From contig NZ_FOFB01000002.1 of assembly GCF_900110645.1 (NCBI RefSeq), positions 1 through 64,000 of the forward strand: a stretch of DNA of 64,000 bases, given 5' to 3'. The stretch is from Neolewinella agarilytica (GTDB lineage Bacteria; Bacteroidota; Bacteroidia; Chitinophagales; Saprospiraceae). The first letter of the stretch is position 1. Each line of letters starts with the position of its first letter. Made by a program: the position numbers and the translations under genes. The notes under the pieces are model-generated. The model saw only the letters and a program-made list of their open reading frames with translations, ran no database searches and was not told the DNA's origin. Shown piece by piece: positions 8,884 through 18,492 of this stretch.

Positions 8884-11421
8884 ATGCGCGCTCTAAAAAT
8901 CGTCGGTGTCATCCTCCTGATTCTGGTGTTGATCCCTTTAATCATGGTGTCCTTTTTCGGAGGTTCCGTGGCTAAGGCCGTCGTCAGATCGGTTAATAAA
9001 AACCTGCAAACAGAAATAAGTATCGGAGAATATGATGTCGGCTTCCTGTCTACCTTTCCCAACCTTTCCGTGAACCTTCTGGACGTTCAGGTGGAGGGGA
9101 GCGACGGAAGCGATTTGCTCATCGCTGAAAAAGTTAGTTGCCTGCTTGACCTGGGCAGTCTGTTTGGCAAAGTGCGAGTAGAGGAAATTGTGGTGGAAGA
9201 CGGTCTGTTGCAGCTAATGGTAGATGTTGATGGCAATAGTAACTATCAACTTACGGGCTATACACCCGTAGGAGAAGAAGTGCCCGACAACCCAGACGCC
9301 GAGGCGATGGAGTTTGCTGTTGCCGATGCTCGCCTGAAGGGGGTTGAAGTAGTGTACCGAAACGCACAACTTGAAGTGGATTTGGCAGGGACCATCAATC
9401 GTCTGTCTTTTAGCGGTGACTTCGGTAACGATAACTATCTGATGTCTACCGAGGGAAGTCTCGATATTTTCTACGTTGATCAGAGTGGAGAACGGTTCCT
9501 GCACGAGCAGGAAGTGCAGTTGAGTGCGGAGACGAAAATTGATAACGTCAATAACGGATACACCTTCGCTCCCTTATTGATGACTGCGGGAGAGCTGGAA
9601 CTTAAGGTCGTGGGAGATTTACAATCTACTCAGGACGGTCTGGTGACGGACCTCCGCGTGGAGAGTCAGTCCGGCAGCCTTGAAGATGTTCTGGCCCTCA
9701 TACCGCCAGCCTACGCTGGCGGCCTCAACGAACTCGAAACCCGGGGAGAACTTACTCTGACCTCCGACATTAGCGGAGCCTGGACCCAACGCGCCTACCC
9801 ACGGTTCGACGGCCGTCTCACTTTTACCAATGGCCGGGTCGGTAGCCCCAGAATGAACGTTGGTGTCCGGGACCTGAACCTCAAGGCCGTATTTACCTAT
9901 CTGGATGGCGCAAGGGGAGGCATGCAAACCTTCGCCATCGAAGAATTAACCGGAATGTTCCGTAACCAGCCCTTCGAGCTGGCGCTCAAAGTCGACGATC
10001 TCAATGATCCTCAAATTGATTTTTCGGCCAACGGAGCCTTTGCGCTCGGAACATTACCCGCTCTGATGGGCTATGATGCTATCACCGATGGCGAAGGCTA
10101 CGTAGAAGTGGATAACCTACGCCTGAAGGGGCGTTACGAGGATATGCTCCGTCCTCGCCGCATGGGCAATGTATCGGCATCCGGCCGACTGACCTTTGAC
10201 GATGGCGAGATCACGGTGAACGACCGGGAGCTTAACTTTCCCTCCGGGACGTTGGAGCTCAATGACAATGAAATGGTATTGACCGATTTCGCCTTCAGCG
10301 GCCCGGGGACCGAGATCAGTTTTACGGGCAAAGCCACCAACCTGATTCCGGTGCTCTTCGCGGATTCGCTAAACACCAATGACGCAGAACTTGACTTTGA
10401 GGCCCGCCTCACCGGAGAGTCAATTGACCTGGATGAGTTGTTGTCCCTTGCCGGACCGACCGAAGAAGAAGAGGAGTTGGCCGAGGCGGCGGGGAAAACG
10501 GATAGCCTGCGAGCAAAAACGATGGCCAGGCGAACCCAGATCACTGATCTGCTTCGAGGTCGTTTTGATGCTCAGGTGGATAACTGGAACTATGGGGAGA
10601 TTGAAGGAGAAGACTTCAAAGGTCAGCTTTTCTTCGAGCCCCGAAAACTGGATGTAACGGGCATTACGCAGTCTATGGAAGGAGAACTGAAAGTTGACGG
10701 AACGGTCTACTTCGCCGAACTTCAGCGCGTAGAAGGGCGGGTCAGGGCTAAGGCCATTGACGTCAATGAATTCTTTCGGCAGTCAGAAAATTTCAGCCAG
10801 GAAGTACTTGTAGATGACAACCTGGAAGGCACGATGGATGCCCGGATTTTCATCCAGGCTTACTTTGATGAGGTGGGAGCTTTTGACTACGAGAAACTCC
10901 GTGTATTGGCGGACCTGGATATTAAAGACGGCGAACTGAATAACTTTGGCATGCTGGAAAACTTTGCCTTTGCCCTTAAAGCAGGGGATCTTGATCGCGT
11001 TCGGTTTACCCGGCTGCAAAATTTCTTCGAAATAACGGAGCAGACCATTTATATCCCGACCATGTTCGTTCAGTCCAGTGCACTGAATCTGGAACTCAGT
11101 GGAAGCCACACGTTCAATAATTACCTGGATTATTTCATCAAAGTAAATGCCGGGCAGGCCATCGCTAATAAAATCAAACGGCACGACCGGAACCTGGATA
11201 TGTTGCCCTCCCGCCGTAATGGTTTTTTCAATCTCTACTATACGGTAGAAGGCCCGCTGGAAACCTTCACCGTAGAGAATGATAAGCGGGCAGTGAAGAA
11301 TGACTTCCGCCGTAGCGAGTTTCGGAAAGAACGTATCCGTAAAGAATTGGAACGCTATTTTTCTGAACCCATCGAATTGCTCGAAGCTCCGGCGGAGAAC
11401 GAGGATATTGCAGAAGAATAG
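8884..11421 (+). CDS. AsmA family envelope protein
   Basis: The 845-residue protein has one N-terminal membrane segment (about residues 5-25, hydrophobic run after MRALKIV). The rest is a long beta-rich region with AsmA-like features: GEYDVGFLSTFPNLSVNLLDVQVEG near the N-terminus, repeated DGxLxF or DIKDGELNNFG strands, and a C-terminal part (about 650-790) typical of AsmA_2 domains. AsmA proteins form bridge-like grooves thought to carry lipids between inner and outer membranes. Length and layout fit the Bacteroidota members. A basic and acidic tail ends the protein. Start choice is unambiguous because the signal anchor begins at the first ATG. Confidence 0.87.
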   Translation: MRALKIVGVILLILVLIPLIMVSFFGGSVAKAVVRSVNKNLQTEISIGEYDVGFLSTFPNLSVNLLDVQVEGSDGSDLLIAEKVSCLLDLGSLFGKVRVEEIVVEDGLLQLMVDVDGNSNYQLTGYTPVGEEVPDNPDAEAMEFAVADARLKGVEVVYRNAQLEVDLAGTINRLSFSGDFGNDNYLMSTEGSLDIFYVDQSGERFLHEQEVQLSAETKIDNVNNGYTFAPLLMTAGELELKVVGDLQSTQDGLVTDLRVESQSGSLEDVLALIPPAYAGGLNELETRGELTLTSDISGAWTQRAYPRFDGRLTFTNGRVGSPRMNVGVRDLNLKAVFTYLDGARGGMQTFAIEELTGMFRNQPFELALKVDDLNDPQIDFSANGAFALGTLPALMGYDAITDGEGYVEVDNLRLKGRYEDMLRPRRMGNVSASGRLTFDDGEITVNDRELNFPSGTLELNDNEMVLTDFAFSGPGTEISFTGKATNLIPVLFADSLNTNDAELDFEARLTGESIDLDELLSLAGPTEEEEELAEAAGKTDSLRAKTMARRTQITDLLRGRFDAQVDNWNYGEIEGEDFKGQLFFEPRKLDVTGITQSMEGELKVDGTVYFAELQRVEGRVRAKAIDVNEFFRQSENFSQEVLVDDNLEGTMDARIFIQAYFDEVGAFDYEKLRVLADLDIKDGELNNFGMLENFAFALKAGDLDRVRFTRLQNFFEITEQTIYIPTMFVQSSALNLELSGSHTFNNYLDYFIKVNAGQAIANKIKRHDRNLDMLPSRRNGFFNLYYTVEGPLETFTVENDKRAVKNDFRRSEFRKERIRKELERYFSEPIELLEAPAENEDIAEE

Positions 11422-11555
11422 TGCCCGCCGGGAAACAAAACCAACCGCTGATGCTTTAAGCTTGTCCGTTCAGGGTCAAAAAAAGCGGACCCGGGACAAC
11501 GTCGACCCAACCTTTGCGTTTGCAAGGGGTATTCCCCATGAACTGAATTTTTCCC

Positions 11556-13316
11556 GTGCGTTTATTTTGTCTTTTCCTATCGTTGCTGGCCGCATCTGGC
11601 CTGAGTGGTCAGATCGATCCTCCTGAGTTCCTGTGTACCCGTTCTGACGGGAGTGCTGAGGTGCTCAGCTGGAACAATGTCAGTAACACCTGCGGCGCCT
11701 ATGAGGCCACGGAGATTTATATGTCAACTGATCCTGCCGGACCATTTATACTGCAGGCGGAGATATTTGATCCCGCTGCTACGGAATACCGCGATGATAA
11801 TCCGAGCGGAGAATTGCGGTATTACTTCCTGCGTTATCGCTATGACTGCCCTGGGGAAACCGTTGGCACCAGCCAGACGCTGGACAGCGCCATTCCTGCA
11901 ACGCCGATTATACAGTATGTAAGCGTAGAAGACGGGGATATTATACTGGACTGGATGCCGTCCGTGTCGCCAGAAGTAATTGGTTACATCGTTTTTGAGG
12001 TGACGGCAACAACTTTTGTTCCGTTGGATACGGTTTTTGGTGTAACGGACTATCGGTTTACACCGGCGGCGGGAGCCGCCGGGCCGGGTAGCCGGAGTTT
12101 CCGTCTGGTGGCCATTGACCCCTGCGGGAATGACAGTGCTCAGGGCACTATCGTAACACCGCTTTCCTTAACGGGGGGCGGAGGAACGGACTGTGAGGAG
12201 GACGTTGTTCTGTTGCCAACGTCTGCAGTTCTCAGCAATTACCTGCCCTCTACCAGCCTTGAGTTGTTCGTGTCCGTGAATGGAAATCCGTTTGCGCTGG
12301 CGGGAATCTTTCCGCCGAATGCTACTGAAATACGTTATCAGGGCGCCAACGACGGGGAGAATCTGTGCTTCTACGTGGAAGCGGTATTGGCCAATGATTT
12401 CGGCCGGGCCCGAAGTACGGAGTATTGCCAGTTGGTGGATTTCAGTCAGCCCATCCGTGACTTTGCCCTATACGGTATGGAGCTTACGGATGCCGGAGAA
12501 CTACAACTTACCTATGCCGATGACCGGGTGCAGCCCGCCACGGTAACGAGCCAGCTATTGGTGACCTCACCTGGTGGGCAGACCATGATTTTTCCGGTCA
12601 GTGATCCGGTTTTTGGTACGGGCGGTACGATTAGGCTTGCGGCCCCTTTTGAGCAGGGGGAAACAGTTGGCCTTCGCATAGCGGATGAATGCGGCAGGGA
12701 GGTGACGACTAACCGGGTGATGCCCGTCTTTCTGGAAACCACTTCTCTCGTTCCGGGCCAGAACTTATTAAACTGGACGGCTTTTGAAAATAATCTTCCG
12801 GGGCAGATTACCTACGATATAGAACGGGCTATTGTAGCTAATGAGGGCGCGGCCGCAGGTGCAATATATAACTCGGTGGCCATGGATCTGACCGCTACCA
12901 CCTTTAGCGATGATATAAATGGTGTTGATGGCGTCGCCTGCTACCGGGTAATCGCCAGGTTTCAACCCGAACCGCTGACTTCCGGTCAGTCTTTCCCCTT
13001 TCGTTCCAATGTCAGTTGCGTATTACCCCTTACGGAGGTTTTCGTTCCCAATGTATTTAGTCCCGTTGCCCATCAGGACGGGAACCGGGTCTTCCGCCCC
13101 CTTTTTTCTAACCTGCCGCAGGCGGAGGGCTACACGCTACGGGTTTTCGATCGTTGGGGAGGCGTTTTATTTGAGACGGGAGATCCGTCGGCCGGCTGGA
13201 CCGGCGAAGCGAGGGGGCAAAGGCTTCCTTCGGGCGCTTATCTCTATCAGTTGGAATACGTTAGTTCGGACGGTTTTAAGCGACAACGGGCCGGAGTGGT
13301 TAATTTGCTGAGGTGA
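11556..13316 (+). CDS. Secreted multi-domain protein with gliding-motility/T9SS type B C-terminal domain
   Basis: The start is GTG at 11556; an ATG 17 bases upstream is followed at once by a stop, and the GTG gives a proper signal peptide (LFCLFLSLLAASGLSGQ). The 586-residue product contains several fibronectin-III or Ig-like segments (for example VLSWNNVSNTCGAYEATEIY, IILDWMPSVSPEVIGYIV). It ends with the CHU_C/gliding C-terminal domain: VFVPNVFSP, then YTLRVFDRWGGVLFET, then LPSGAYLYQLEY. This domain is recognised by the T9SS for export and surface display. A near-consensus -7 box AACCTTTG (11509-11516) lies 39 bases upstream. The passenger function, perhaps adhesion, is unknown. Confidence 0.9.
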   Translation: MRLFCLFLSLLAASGLSGQIDPPEFLCTRSDGSAEVLSWNNVSNTCGAYEATEIYMSTDPAGPFILQAEIFDPAATEYRDDNPSGELRYYFLRYRYDCPGETVGTSQTLDSAIPATPIIQYVSVEDGDIILDWMPSVSPEVIGYIVFEVTATTFVPLDTVFGVTDYRFTPAAGAAGPGSRSFRLVAIDPCGNDSAQGTIVTPLSLTGGGGTDCEEDVVLLPTSAVLSNYLPSTSLELFVSVNGNPFALAGIFPPNATEIRYQGANDGENLCFYVEAVLANDFGRARSTEYCQLVDFSQPIRDFALYGMELTDAGELQLTYADDRVQPATVTSQLLVTSPGGQTMIFPVSDPVFGTGGTIRLAAPFEQGETVGLRIADECGREVTTNRVMPVFLETTSLVPGQNLLNWTAFENNLPGQITYDIERAIVANEGAAAGAIYNSVAMDLTATTFSDDINGVDGVACYRVIARFQPEPLTSGQSFPFRSNVSCVLPLTEVFVPNVFSPVAHQDGNRVFRPLFSNLPQAEGYTLRVFDRWGGVLFETGDPSAGWTGEARGQRLPSGAYLYQLEYVSSDGFKRQRAGVVNLLR

Positions 13317-13383
13317 AATTTCCGTTGCAACTTGTTTGGCTGTTAGCACGTTATCTTACTCCTCATAAAAAAGTAGGCTAAAG

Positions 13384-13416
13384 TTTGGTGCAACGGTATC
13401 CACCTACCTACTTTTG
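13384..13416 (+). promoter_or_regulatory. Promoter of tRNA-Cys
   Basis: TTTG at 13384-13387, then 21 bases, then TACTTTTG at 13409-13416, a perfect TAnnTTTG box. It ends 10 bases before the tRNA, the distance expected for transcription starting at or just before the mature 5' end. Confidence 0.8.
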
Positions 13417-13426
13417 CATCCCTGAT

Positions 13427-13497
13427 GGTTGGTTGGCCGAGTGGCTAGGCTCAGGTCTGCAAAACCTGCTACAGCGGTTCGAATCCGCTACCAACCT
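13427..13497 (+). tRNA. tRNA-Cys (anticodon GCA)
   Basis: A complete 71-nt cloverleaf: acceptor GGTTGGT (13427-13433) pairs with ACCAACC (13490-13496). The D arm is at 13436-13450. The anticodon arm CAGGT/ACCTG encloses CTGCAAA with GCA. The T arm AGCGG/CCGCT encloses TTCGAAT. The discriminator base is T and no CCA is encoded. Confidence 0.97.
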
Positions 13498-13506
13498 CTA
13501 CCAACT

Positions 13507-13540
13507 GGCCCGGCTCGCAATTGCGATGCCGGGCCTTTTT
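13507..13540 (+). terminator. Terminator after tRNA-Cys
   Basis: GGCCCGGC (13507-13514) pairs with GCCGGGCC (13528-13535). The intervening bases (TCGCAA/TTGCGA) extend the pairing almost to the tip, and a run of T follows. It ends the tRNA transcript before the rpsA promoter. Confidence 0.88.
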
Positions 13541-13590
13541 GGTTTTTTGATCTCTCGAAAATATTCCTTCCCTGATTTAAAAAAAGGTCG

Positions 13591-13598
13591 TACCTTTG
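13591..13598 (+). promoter_or_regulatory. Likely -7 box of the rpsA promoter
   Basis: TACCTTTG is a perfect TAnnTTTG match between the tRNA terminator and rpsA. No perfect TTTG is seen at the expected -33 distance. A leader of about 80 bases would precede the ATG at 13688, long enough for autoregulation by S1, which is inference only. Confidence 0.6.
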
Positions 13599-13687
13599 CG
13601 CGGCTTTAGCCGGTGTGTCCGGGTAAAGTGGGGAACGGTCACCCCCGAAGTGGCTTTGTTTTTTACCTTTTAAAATTTCACATCCCT

Positions 13688-15748
13688 ATGATGATGGATG
13701 ATGATAAAGACCCGGCCGTAGAAGGCCAGGTTGACGAAACTCCCGCGACCGATGCGGCGCCGGAGACCCCCGAAACTACTACTGAGGCAACTGAAGCCGA
13801 ATCTACTGCCAACGACGTTATCCTTGGCGTTGCCGAAGAAGCACAATCTACCGCAAAGGTTATCCGTAAGGAAGCCACGAAAGTAGAAGTTGCCCTTACT
13901 GAAGACGTAAAGGAAGAAGGCGTAGAAATTGAAGAAGAAGATCAAAGTGGTGCCACTGGCTCCGCTCACGATGACTTCAACTGGGACATGACGAACCGCT
14001 CTGCGGCCAGTCGTTACTCCGCTGACGAGCGTGCTGCTATGGAAAAGCAGTACGAAGACTCTATGACGAATATTGCTGAAGCAGAGATCATGTCTGCTAA
14101 AGTATCTCATATCGTTGATGGAGACGTTATCCTTGACCTGAACTACAAAAGTGACGGCCTCCTTCCTTTGTCTGAATTCCGCGACCAGGCCGAATTGGCC
14201 GTTGGTGATACCGTAGAGGTATACGTAGAGCAGCAGGAAGACGAAAAAGGACAGCTCGTACTGAGCCGCCGTAAGGCAAAGCTCCTTCGTGCATGGGACC
14301 GTATCCGTGACTCTTATGCTAACGGTACCGTTATTAACGGTAAGGTTATCAGCAAGACGAAGGGTGGCCTTATCGCCGATTGTGGTGGCCTGGAAACATT
14401 CCTCCCTGGATCACAGATTGACATCAAGCCAATCGTTGACTACGATGCATACGTTGGTAAAACGATGGAATTCAAGGTCGTTAAGATCAACGAGACCATC
14501 AAAAACGCCGTTGTTTCCCACAAAGCCCTCATCGAGAGCGATCTGGCCGAGCAGCGTGAAGCAATCATTGCTTCTCTGGAGCGTGGACAGGTACTGGAAG
14601 GTATCGTGAAGAACATCACGGACTTCGGTGCATTCCTCGACCTTGGTGGCGTAGACGGTCTGCTCTACATCACGGACATCAGCTGGGGCCGGATCAACCA
14701 CCCAAGCGATGTGCTCGAACTCAACCAGAAGGTCAATGTGGCCGTACTGGACTTCGACGAGAACAAGAAGCGTATCAGCCTTGGTCTTAAGCAACTCATG
14801 GCACACCCATGGGAAGTACTTGACGAGACCATCACGGAAGGTAGCGAGATCGAAGGTAAAGTGGTCAACATTGAAGACTACGGTGCATTCCTCGAAATTC
14901 AGCCAGGTGTTGAAGGCCTCGTGCACGTTAGCGAAGTAAGCTGGTCTAACCAGCCCATCAACGCCCGCGAGTACTTCACCGTTGGAGAAACTAAGAAGGC
15001 TAAGGTGGTCACGATTGACCGCGAAGACCGGAAGATGTCTCTCTCCATCAAGCAACTGCAGAACGATCCTTGGGATGTAATTGGTGAGAAGTACGGTGTT
15101 GATTCTGTTCACACTGGAAAAGTCAAGAACCTGACTCCTTACGGTGTATTTGTAGAGCTCGGTGAAGGCATCGGCGGGATGATTCACATCAGTGATCTTT
15201 CCTGGACAAAGCGTTTCGGCCACCCATCTGAATTCACTAAAGTTGGTGACGAGATTCAGGTAATGGTACTGGAAGTGGACGAAGAGAACCGTAAAATGTC
15301 TCTTGGTCATAAGCAACTGGAAGAGAACCCATGGGATACTTTTGAATCTGTATTCCCAGAAGGTAGCTACCACGAGGCCACTGTTCTCCGCAAGGATGAC
15401 CGCGGAGCCATTGTTCAAATGCCTTACGGACTCGAAGCTTACGCTCCGATTAAGCTGATGCGCAAAGAGGATGGAACCATCGCTGATGTGGACGAAACCC
15501 TCACCGTTAAGGTGATTGAGTTCGACCGCGACAGCAAGCGACTCACCGTAAGCCACAGCCGCTACGTCAATGACATCCGCAAGGAGGCCAAAGACCAGGT
15601 GTACAAGGAACGCAAAGAAGAACAAGACAATACCCGGAAGGTACTTAAGAAAACTTCCGCCAGCATCGAGCGCTCTACGCTTGGTGACTTGTCCGCCTTC
15701 GAGCAGCTCCGTGAGCAGCTAAGCAATACGGAAGGAGAAGAAGAGTAA
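13688..15748 (+). CDS. rpsA: 30S ribosomal protein S1
   Basis: The 686-residue protein contains six S1 RNA-binding repeats: about 125-195, 210-275, 293-365, 380-450, 465-540 and 550-620. The third to fifth are the most canonical, for example GIVKNITDFGAFLDLGGVDG and GKVKNLTPYGVFVELGEG. A long acidic, low-complexity N-terminal extension (rich in E, D, T and A) precedes them, as often seen in Bacteroidota S1. S1 helps mRNA bind the 30S subunit, which matters in a phylum that uses few Shine-Dalgarno sites. The start MMMDDDKD was chosen because 25 upstream in-frame residues lie in the leader. Single-gene transcript with its own promoter and terminator. Confidence 0.96.
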   Translation: MMMDDDKDPAVEGQVDETPATDAAPETPETTTEATEAESTANDVILGVAEEAQSTAKVIRKEATKVEVALTEDVKEEGVEIEEEDQSGATGSAHDDFNWDMTNRSAASRYSADERAAMEKQYEDSMTNIAEAEIMSAKVSHIVDGDVILDLNYKSDGLLPLSEFRDQAELAVGDTVEVYVEQQEDEKGQLVLSRRKAKLLRAWDRIRDSYANGTVINGKVISKTKGGLIADCGGLETFLPGSQIDIKPIVDYDAYVGKTMEFKVVKINETIKNAVVSHKALIESDLAEQREAIIASLERGQVLEGIVKNITDFGAFLDLGGVDGLLYITDISWGRINHPSDVLELNQKVNVAVLDFDENKKRISLGLKQLMAHPWEVLDETITEGSEIEGKVVNIEDYGAFLEIQPGVEGLVHVSEVSWSNQPINAREYFTVGETKKAKVVTIDREDRKMSLSIKQLQNDPWDVIGEKYGVDSVHTGKVKNLTPYGVFVELGEGIGGMIHISDLSWTKRFGHPSEFTKVGDEIQVMVLEVDEENRKMSLGHKQLEENPWDTFESVFPEGSYHEATVLRKDDRGAIVQMPYGLEAYAPIKLMRKEDGTIADVDETLTVKVIEFDRDSKRLTVSHSRYVNDIRKEAKDQVYKERKEEQDNTRKVLKKTSASIERSTLGDLSAFEQLREQLSNTEGEEE

Positions 15749-15772
15749 TCACTTCTCAATCGAATATAAAAG

Positions 15773-15805
15773 GCCACCCATTCTCAAGAATGGGTGGCTT
15801 TTTTT
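15773..15805 (+). terminator. Rho-independent terminator of rpsA
   Basis: GCCACCCATTCT (15773-15784) pairs perfectly with AGAATGGGTGGC (15787-15798), with a 2-base tip and a T run at 15799-15805. It lies 24 bases after the rpsA stop. The following 80 bases up to 15886 are AT-rich with no recognisable signal. Confidence 0.93.
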
Positions 15806-15885
15806 ATGATCCTTTGTAAGCTAAATCGTAGCTTTAAGCTAGAAGAATTGTCGTTTAGCAATCAACTAATTGAAATATTATTGAT

Positions 15886-18492
15886 ATGGGGTTTAAGGTA
15901 AAGATCACGGTAAGGTACTTGCGGGCGCTGTTTTTGCTTGTTTTTACATGGCTTATTTGTTTAGACTTGGACTCAAAAGACTGTTGTATATTTGATTTTT
16001 ACCCTGTTGTTAAGACCATCGTTTTACCACCTTGTTATATAGATGCTAGTGATAGAAGAGAAAATTGTGATTTAAGATATCTAAATGGAGCAAAAATGGT
16101 GTCTGCAATTCAAACTGCACAGTATGACTCTGTTGAAATTTATTTCAAAAAATTGATTCCGCTAATTAGCAATAATGAAATTGATGATATTAGCTTGAAT
16201 TTAATTTACACTTATGCTAGTTTTTTAGAAAAAACTGGAAAGGGTGATCAGGCTGCCTTATACTATAAGTTTTTAATTGAAAATTCAAATTCGAATTACA
16301 GTATAAATCTACTTTCAGAGATTGGATTAGCATCTAACTTGTCTAATCTGAAAAAGGTAAAAGAACTAAGTGAGAAGGTAAAGGAAGTTGTGTTGAATGG
16401 TGAAATAGAAGATGACAATACTAAGATAGGATTAATCATTCGAATGTCGAATGCAATGCATTTATCCGAACAATACGATTTTTTAAAATCTTTCAAGGGG
16501 CTTGAGGATGGAGAGGCTTCGCCAGAAAATATACAGGCTATTTTACTTATGTTTAATTATGTTTTTTCAGGGGAATCCGACGGCGACTATCCAGAGATAA
16601 ATAAAAAATTAGAAAGATGTTTTGAATCGCAAAATGATGATAGATTTTTAGTAGATGAATATATGTTTAGGCTAAAGGATGCCCTTGCTAAAGGTTCTTA
16701 TTCTAATGCTCTGGAATATTCAAAAAAGGCAGTAGGTTGTAGCTATGGTCCCGTAGAAAGTGTGGAAGACTTGATAAAGCTTGCAGAGGAGTCTGATAAA
16801 GGAGACATTCGGTCAATACTTAGATATGCTCATTGTAATTTATATCAAACTCGACTTGGAAAAGGGATTAAGCCTGTTGAGGAGTCACTGGCCCTGTATT
16901 CTGGAGCACTAAATGTTGTTTTGAAAAAGAAAAATGATAGCCTTAAAAGGCTAGCTTCACGAAAGATTGATTTGCTAGGAGTAGAATTCATAGATATTCT
17001 AGTTGTTGGTACTTATCTATATCAGCAAACAGGAGATGTCGAGTATTTAAACAGTAGCGTCTCCGTAGTTGATGAGTTTTATGGGCTTGGAATTCATTAT
17101 TGGCTTTCGGCAAGAGATAGAATGAGAGAGGACGAGGCATTCGAAGAAGCAGTAAACGATCTTAAGAAAAGTAATAGGCTAGATTTATCTTTTAAAAACG
17201 GTCATAGCTTAGAAGAAATATATGAGAGGATAAGAATTCATAGTAATGCTAATGACGAATCCCTAAGTGATAGGTCATTTAACTCAATTAGTTTGACGTC
17301 TGGTAAAGAAATTTCCCTTCAGTCCACTCAATTTCAGGCCGCACAAGACTCTTCGTCTATCTTATCTTTTTACCAAAATGGAAATGTGCTTTACCGCCTA
17401 TTACTAACGGGAGATACCATTGCTGTTGATATACTAAATGGGGTGCGGACAGAAGCGATGACATTAGCAACGAGCCTTTCAGCTGAAGTGCAAATCCCTA
17501 ATCAGGGCGAAGGCCTTGATAAGAACAGCCGACGGCTGTTCGAATTATTATTTGGAGACATAGAGGAGTTACTGCCTAAGCGAGTGAGTATTATTGCGGG
17601 AGGGGTATTAACGGAAATTCCCTTTTCCGCTTTACGGATGGAGCAGGCAGGAGAGAAGGCGCGCTATTTTGGCGTGGAGCATGCCATCAGCCGGCAGTTT
17701 TCGATTCGTAGTAAACAAATGCTGGAGGAAGTAGAATTGAGCCCGAAGTATGAACAGCCGCTGGCGATGGCGCCGTCTTTCCGTAGTGAGTGGTTACTGG
17801 CGGGAGAGTTGCGGCAGGCAGGCTTTGTTATTCCGCCGCTGAAGTATAACCAGGAGGAAGTTGAAAAATTGTCGGACCTCAGTGGTGGTCGCTTTATGAC
17901 GGGGGAAGGGGCCACGGTAGCTAATTACAAGAAGTATGCTAAAGACTACGGCTTGATTCATCTAGCCACCCACGCTATTTCCAGCAGAGAGGATGGCCTG
18001 AAGAGCCATGTGCTGTTACTGGACGAAAACGGTAGCCCGGAGCCTTTGTATGCTTCGGAGATTGGTGATGAGACGCTGAACGCTGATTTGGTAGTCCTCA
18101 GCGCCTGTGAAACAGGGGGAGGGCTTCTCCATGCGACGGAGGGTACCGTCGGTCTGACGAAGGCCTATCTGGCAGCGGGAGCTCGCGCCGTTGTTGCCTC
18201 CAGCTGGGCGGTGGATGACCATGCTACCGCAGAGTTGATGGACAACTTTTACGAGGCGCTCTCCGCCGGGAAGAGAACGGACGATGCCCTGCGAGATGCC
18301 CGGGCAGCTTACCTGCAAAAACACCCGGAGACAAGACCCGATAAATGGGCAGCCTTTGAGGCTTACGGTGGAATGAAAGCCCCCGGATGGGACAAAAGCT
18401 CAAACCCGTTTAAGGGCGCATGGATTTGGTTGTTGGCTGGCCTGGGGCTACTTGCTGGCGTATTGATGGTCAGAAAAATGAAGCATGCTTGA
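15886..18492 (+). CDS. CHAT-domain peptidase with N-terminal TPR-like region and C-terminal membrane anchor
   Basis: The 868-residue product has an N-terminal hydrophobic segment (about 12-27) and an alpha-helical TPR-like region (about 70-440). A CHAT caspase-fold domain (about 545-830) has the catalytic pair His696 in HLATHA and Cys741 in LSACETGGG. One C-terminal transmembrane helix (about 845-862) is followed by a basic tail. CHAT proteases such as the separase-like Craspase subunit cut protein partners; here both ends suggest membrane attachment. The first part of the gene (to about 17430) is strikingly AT-rich, with codons such as AAT, TTA and ATA, while the CHAT part is GC-richer like the backbone. 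This suggests a domain-swap mosaic. The stop overlaps the next gene by 8 bases. Confidence 0.88.
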   Translation: MGFKVKITVRYLRALFLLVFTWLICLDLDSKDCCIFDFYPVVKTIVLPPCYIDASDRRENCDLRYLNGAKMVSAIQTAQYDSVEIYFKKLIPLISNNEIDDISLNLIYTYASFLEKTGKGDQAALYYKFLIENSNSNYSINLLSEIGLASNLSNLKKVKELSEKVKEVVLNGEIEDDNTKIGLIIRMSNAMHLSEQYDFLKSFKGLEDGEASPENIQAILLMFNYVFSGESDGDYPEINKKLERCFESQNDDRFLVDEYMFRLKDALAKGSYSNALEYSKKAVGCSYGPVESVEDLIKLAEESDKGDIRSILRYAHCNLYQTRLGKGIKPVEESLALYSGALNVVLKKKNDSLKRLASRKIDLLGVEFIDILVVGTYLYQQTGDVEYLNSSVSVVDEFYGLGIHYWLSARDRMREDEAFEEAVNDLKKSNRLDLSFKNGHSLEEIYERIRIHSNANDESLSDRSFNSISLTSGKEISLQSTQFQAAQDSSSILSFYQNGNVLYRLLLTGDTIAVDILNGVRTEAMTLATSLSAEVQIPNQGEGLDKNSRRLFELLFGDIEELLPKRVSIIAGGVLTEIPFSALRMEQAGEKARYFGVEHAISRQFSIRSKQMLEEVELSPKYEQPLAMAPSFRSEWLLAGELRQAGFVIPPLKYNQEEVEKLSDLSGGRFMTGEGATVANYKKYAKDYGLIHLATHAISSREDGLKSHVLLLDENGSPEPLYASEIGDETLNADLVVLSACETGGGLLHATEGTVGLTKAYLAAGARAVVASSWAVDDHATAELMDNFYEALSAGKRTDDALRDARAAYLQKHPETRPDKWAAFEAYGGMKAPGWDKSSNPFKGAWIWLLAGLGLLAGVLMVRKMKHA

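Noticed and set aside
14411-15625. 404-codon minus-strand frame opposite rpsA
   Set aside because: Antisense of the six-repeat S1 gene; the apparent repeats are reversed S1 motifs.
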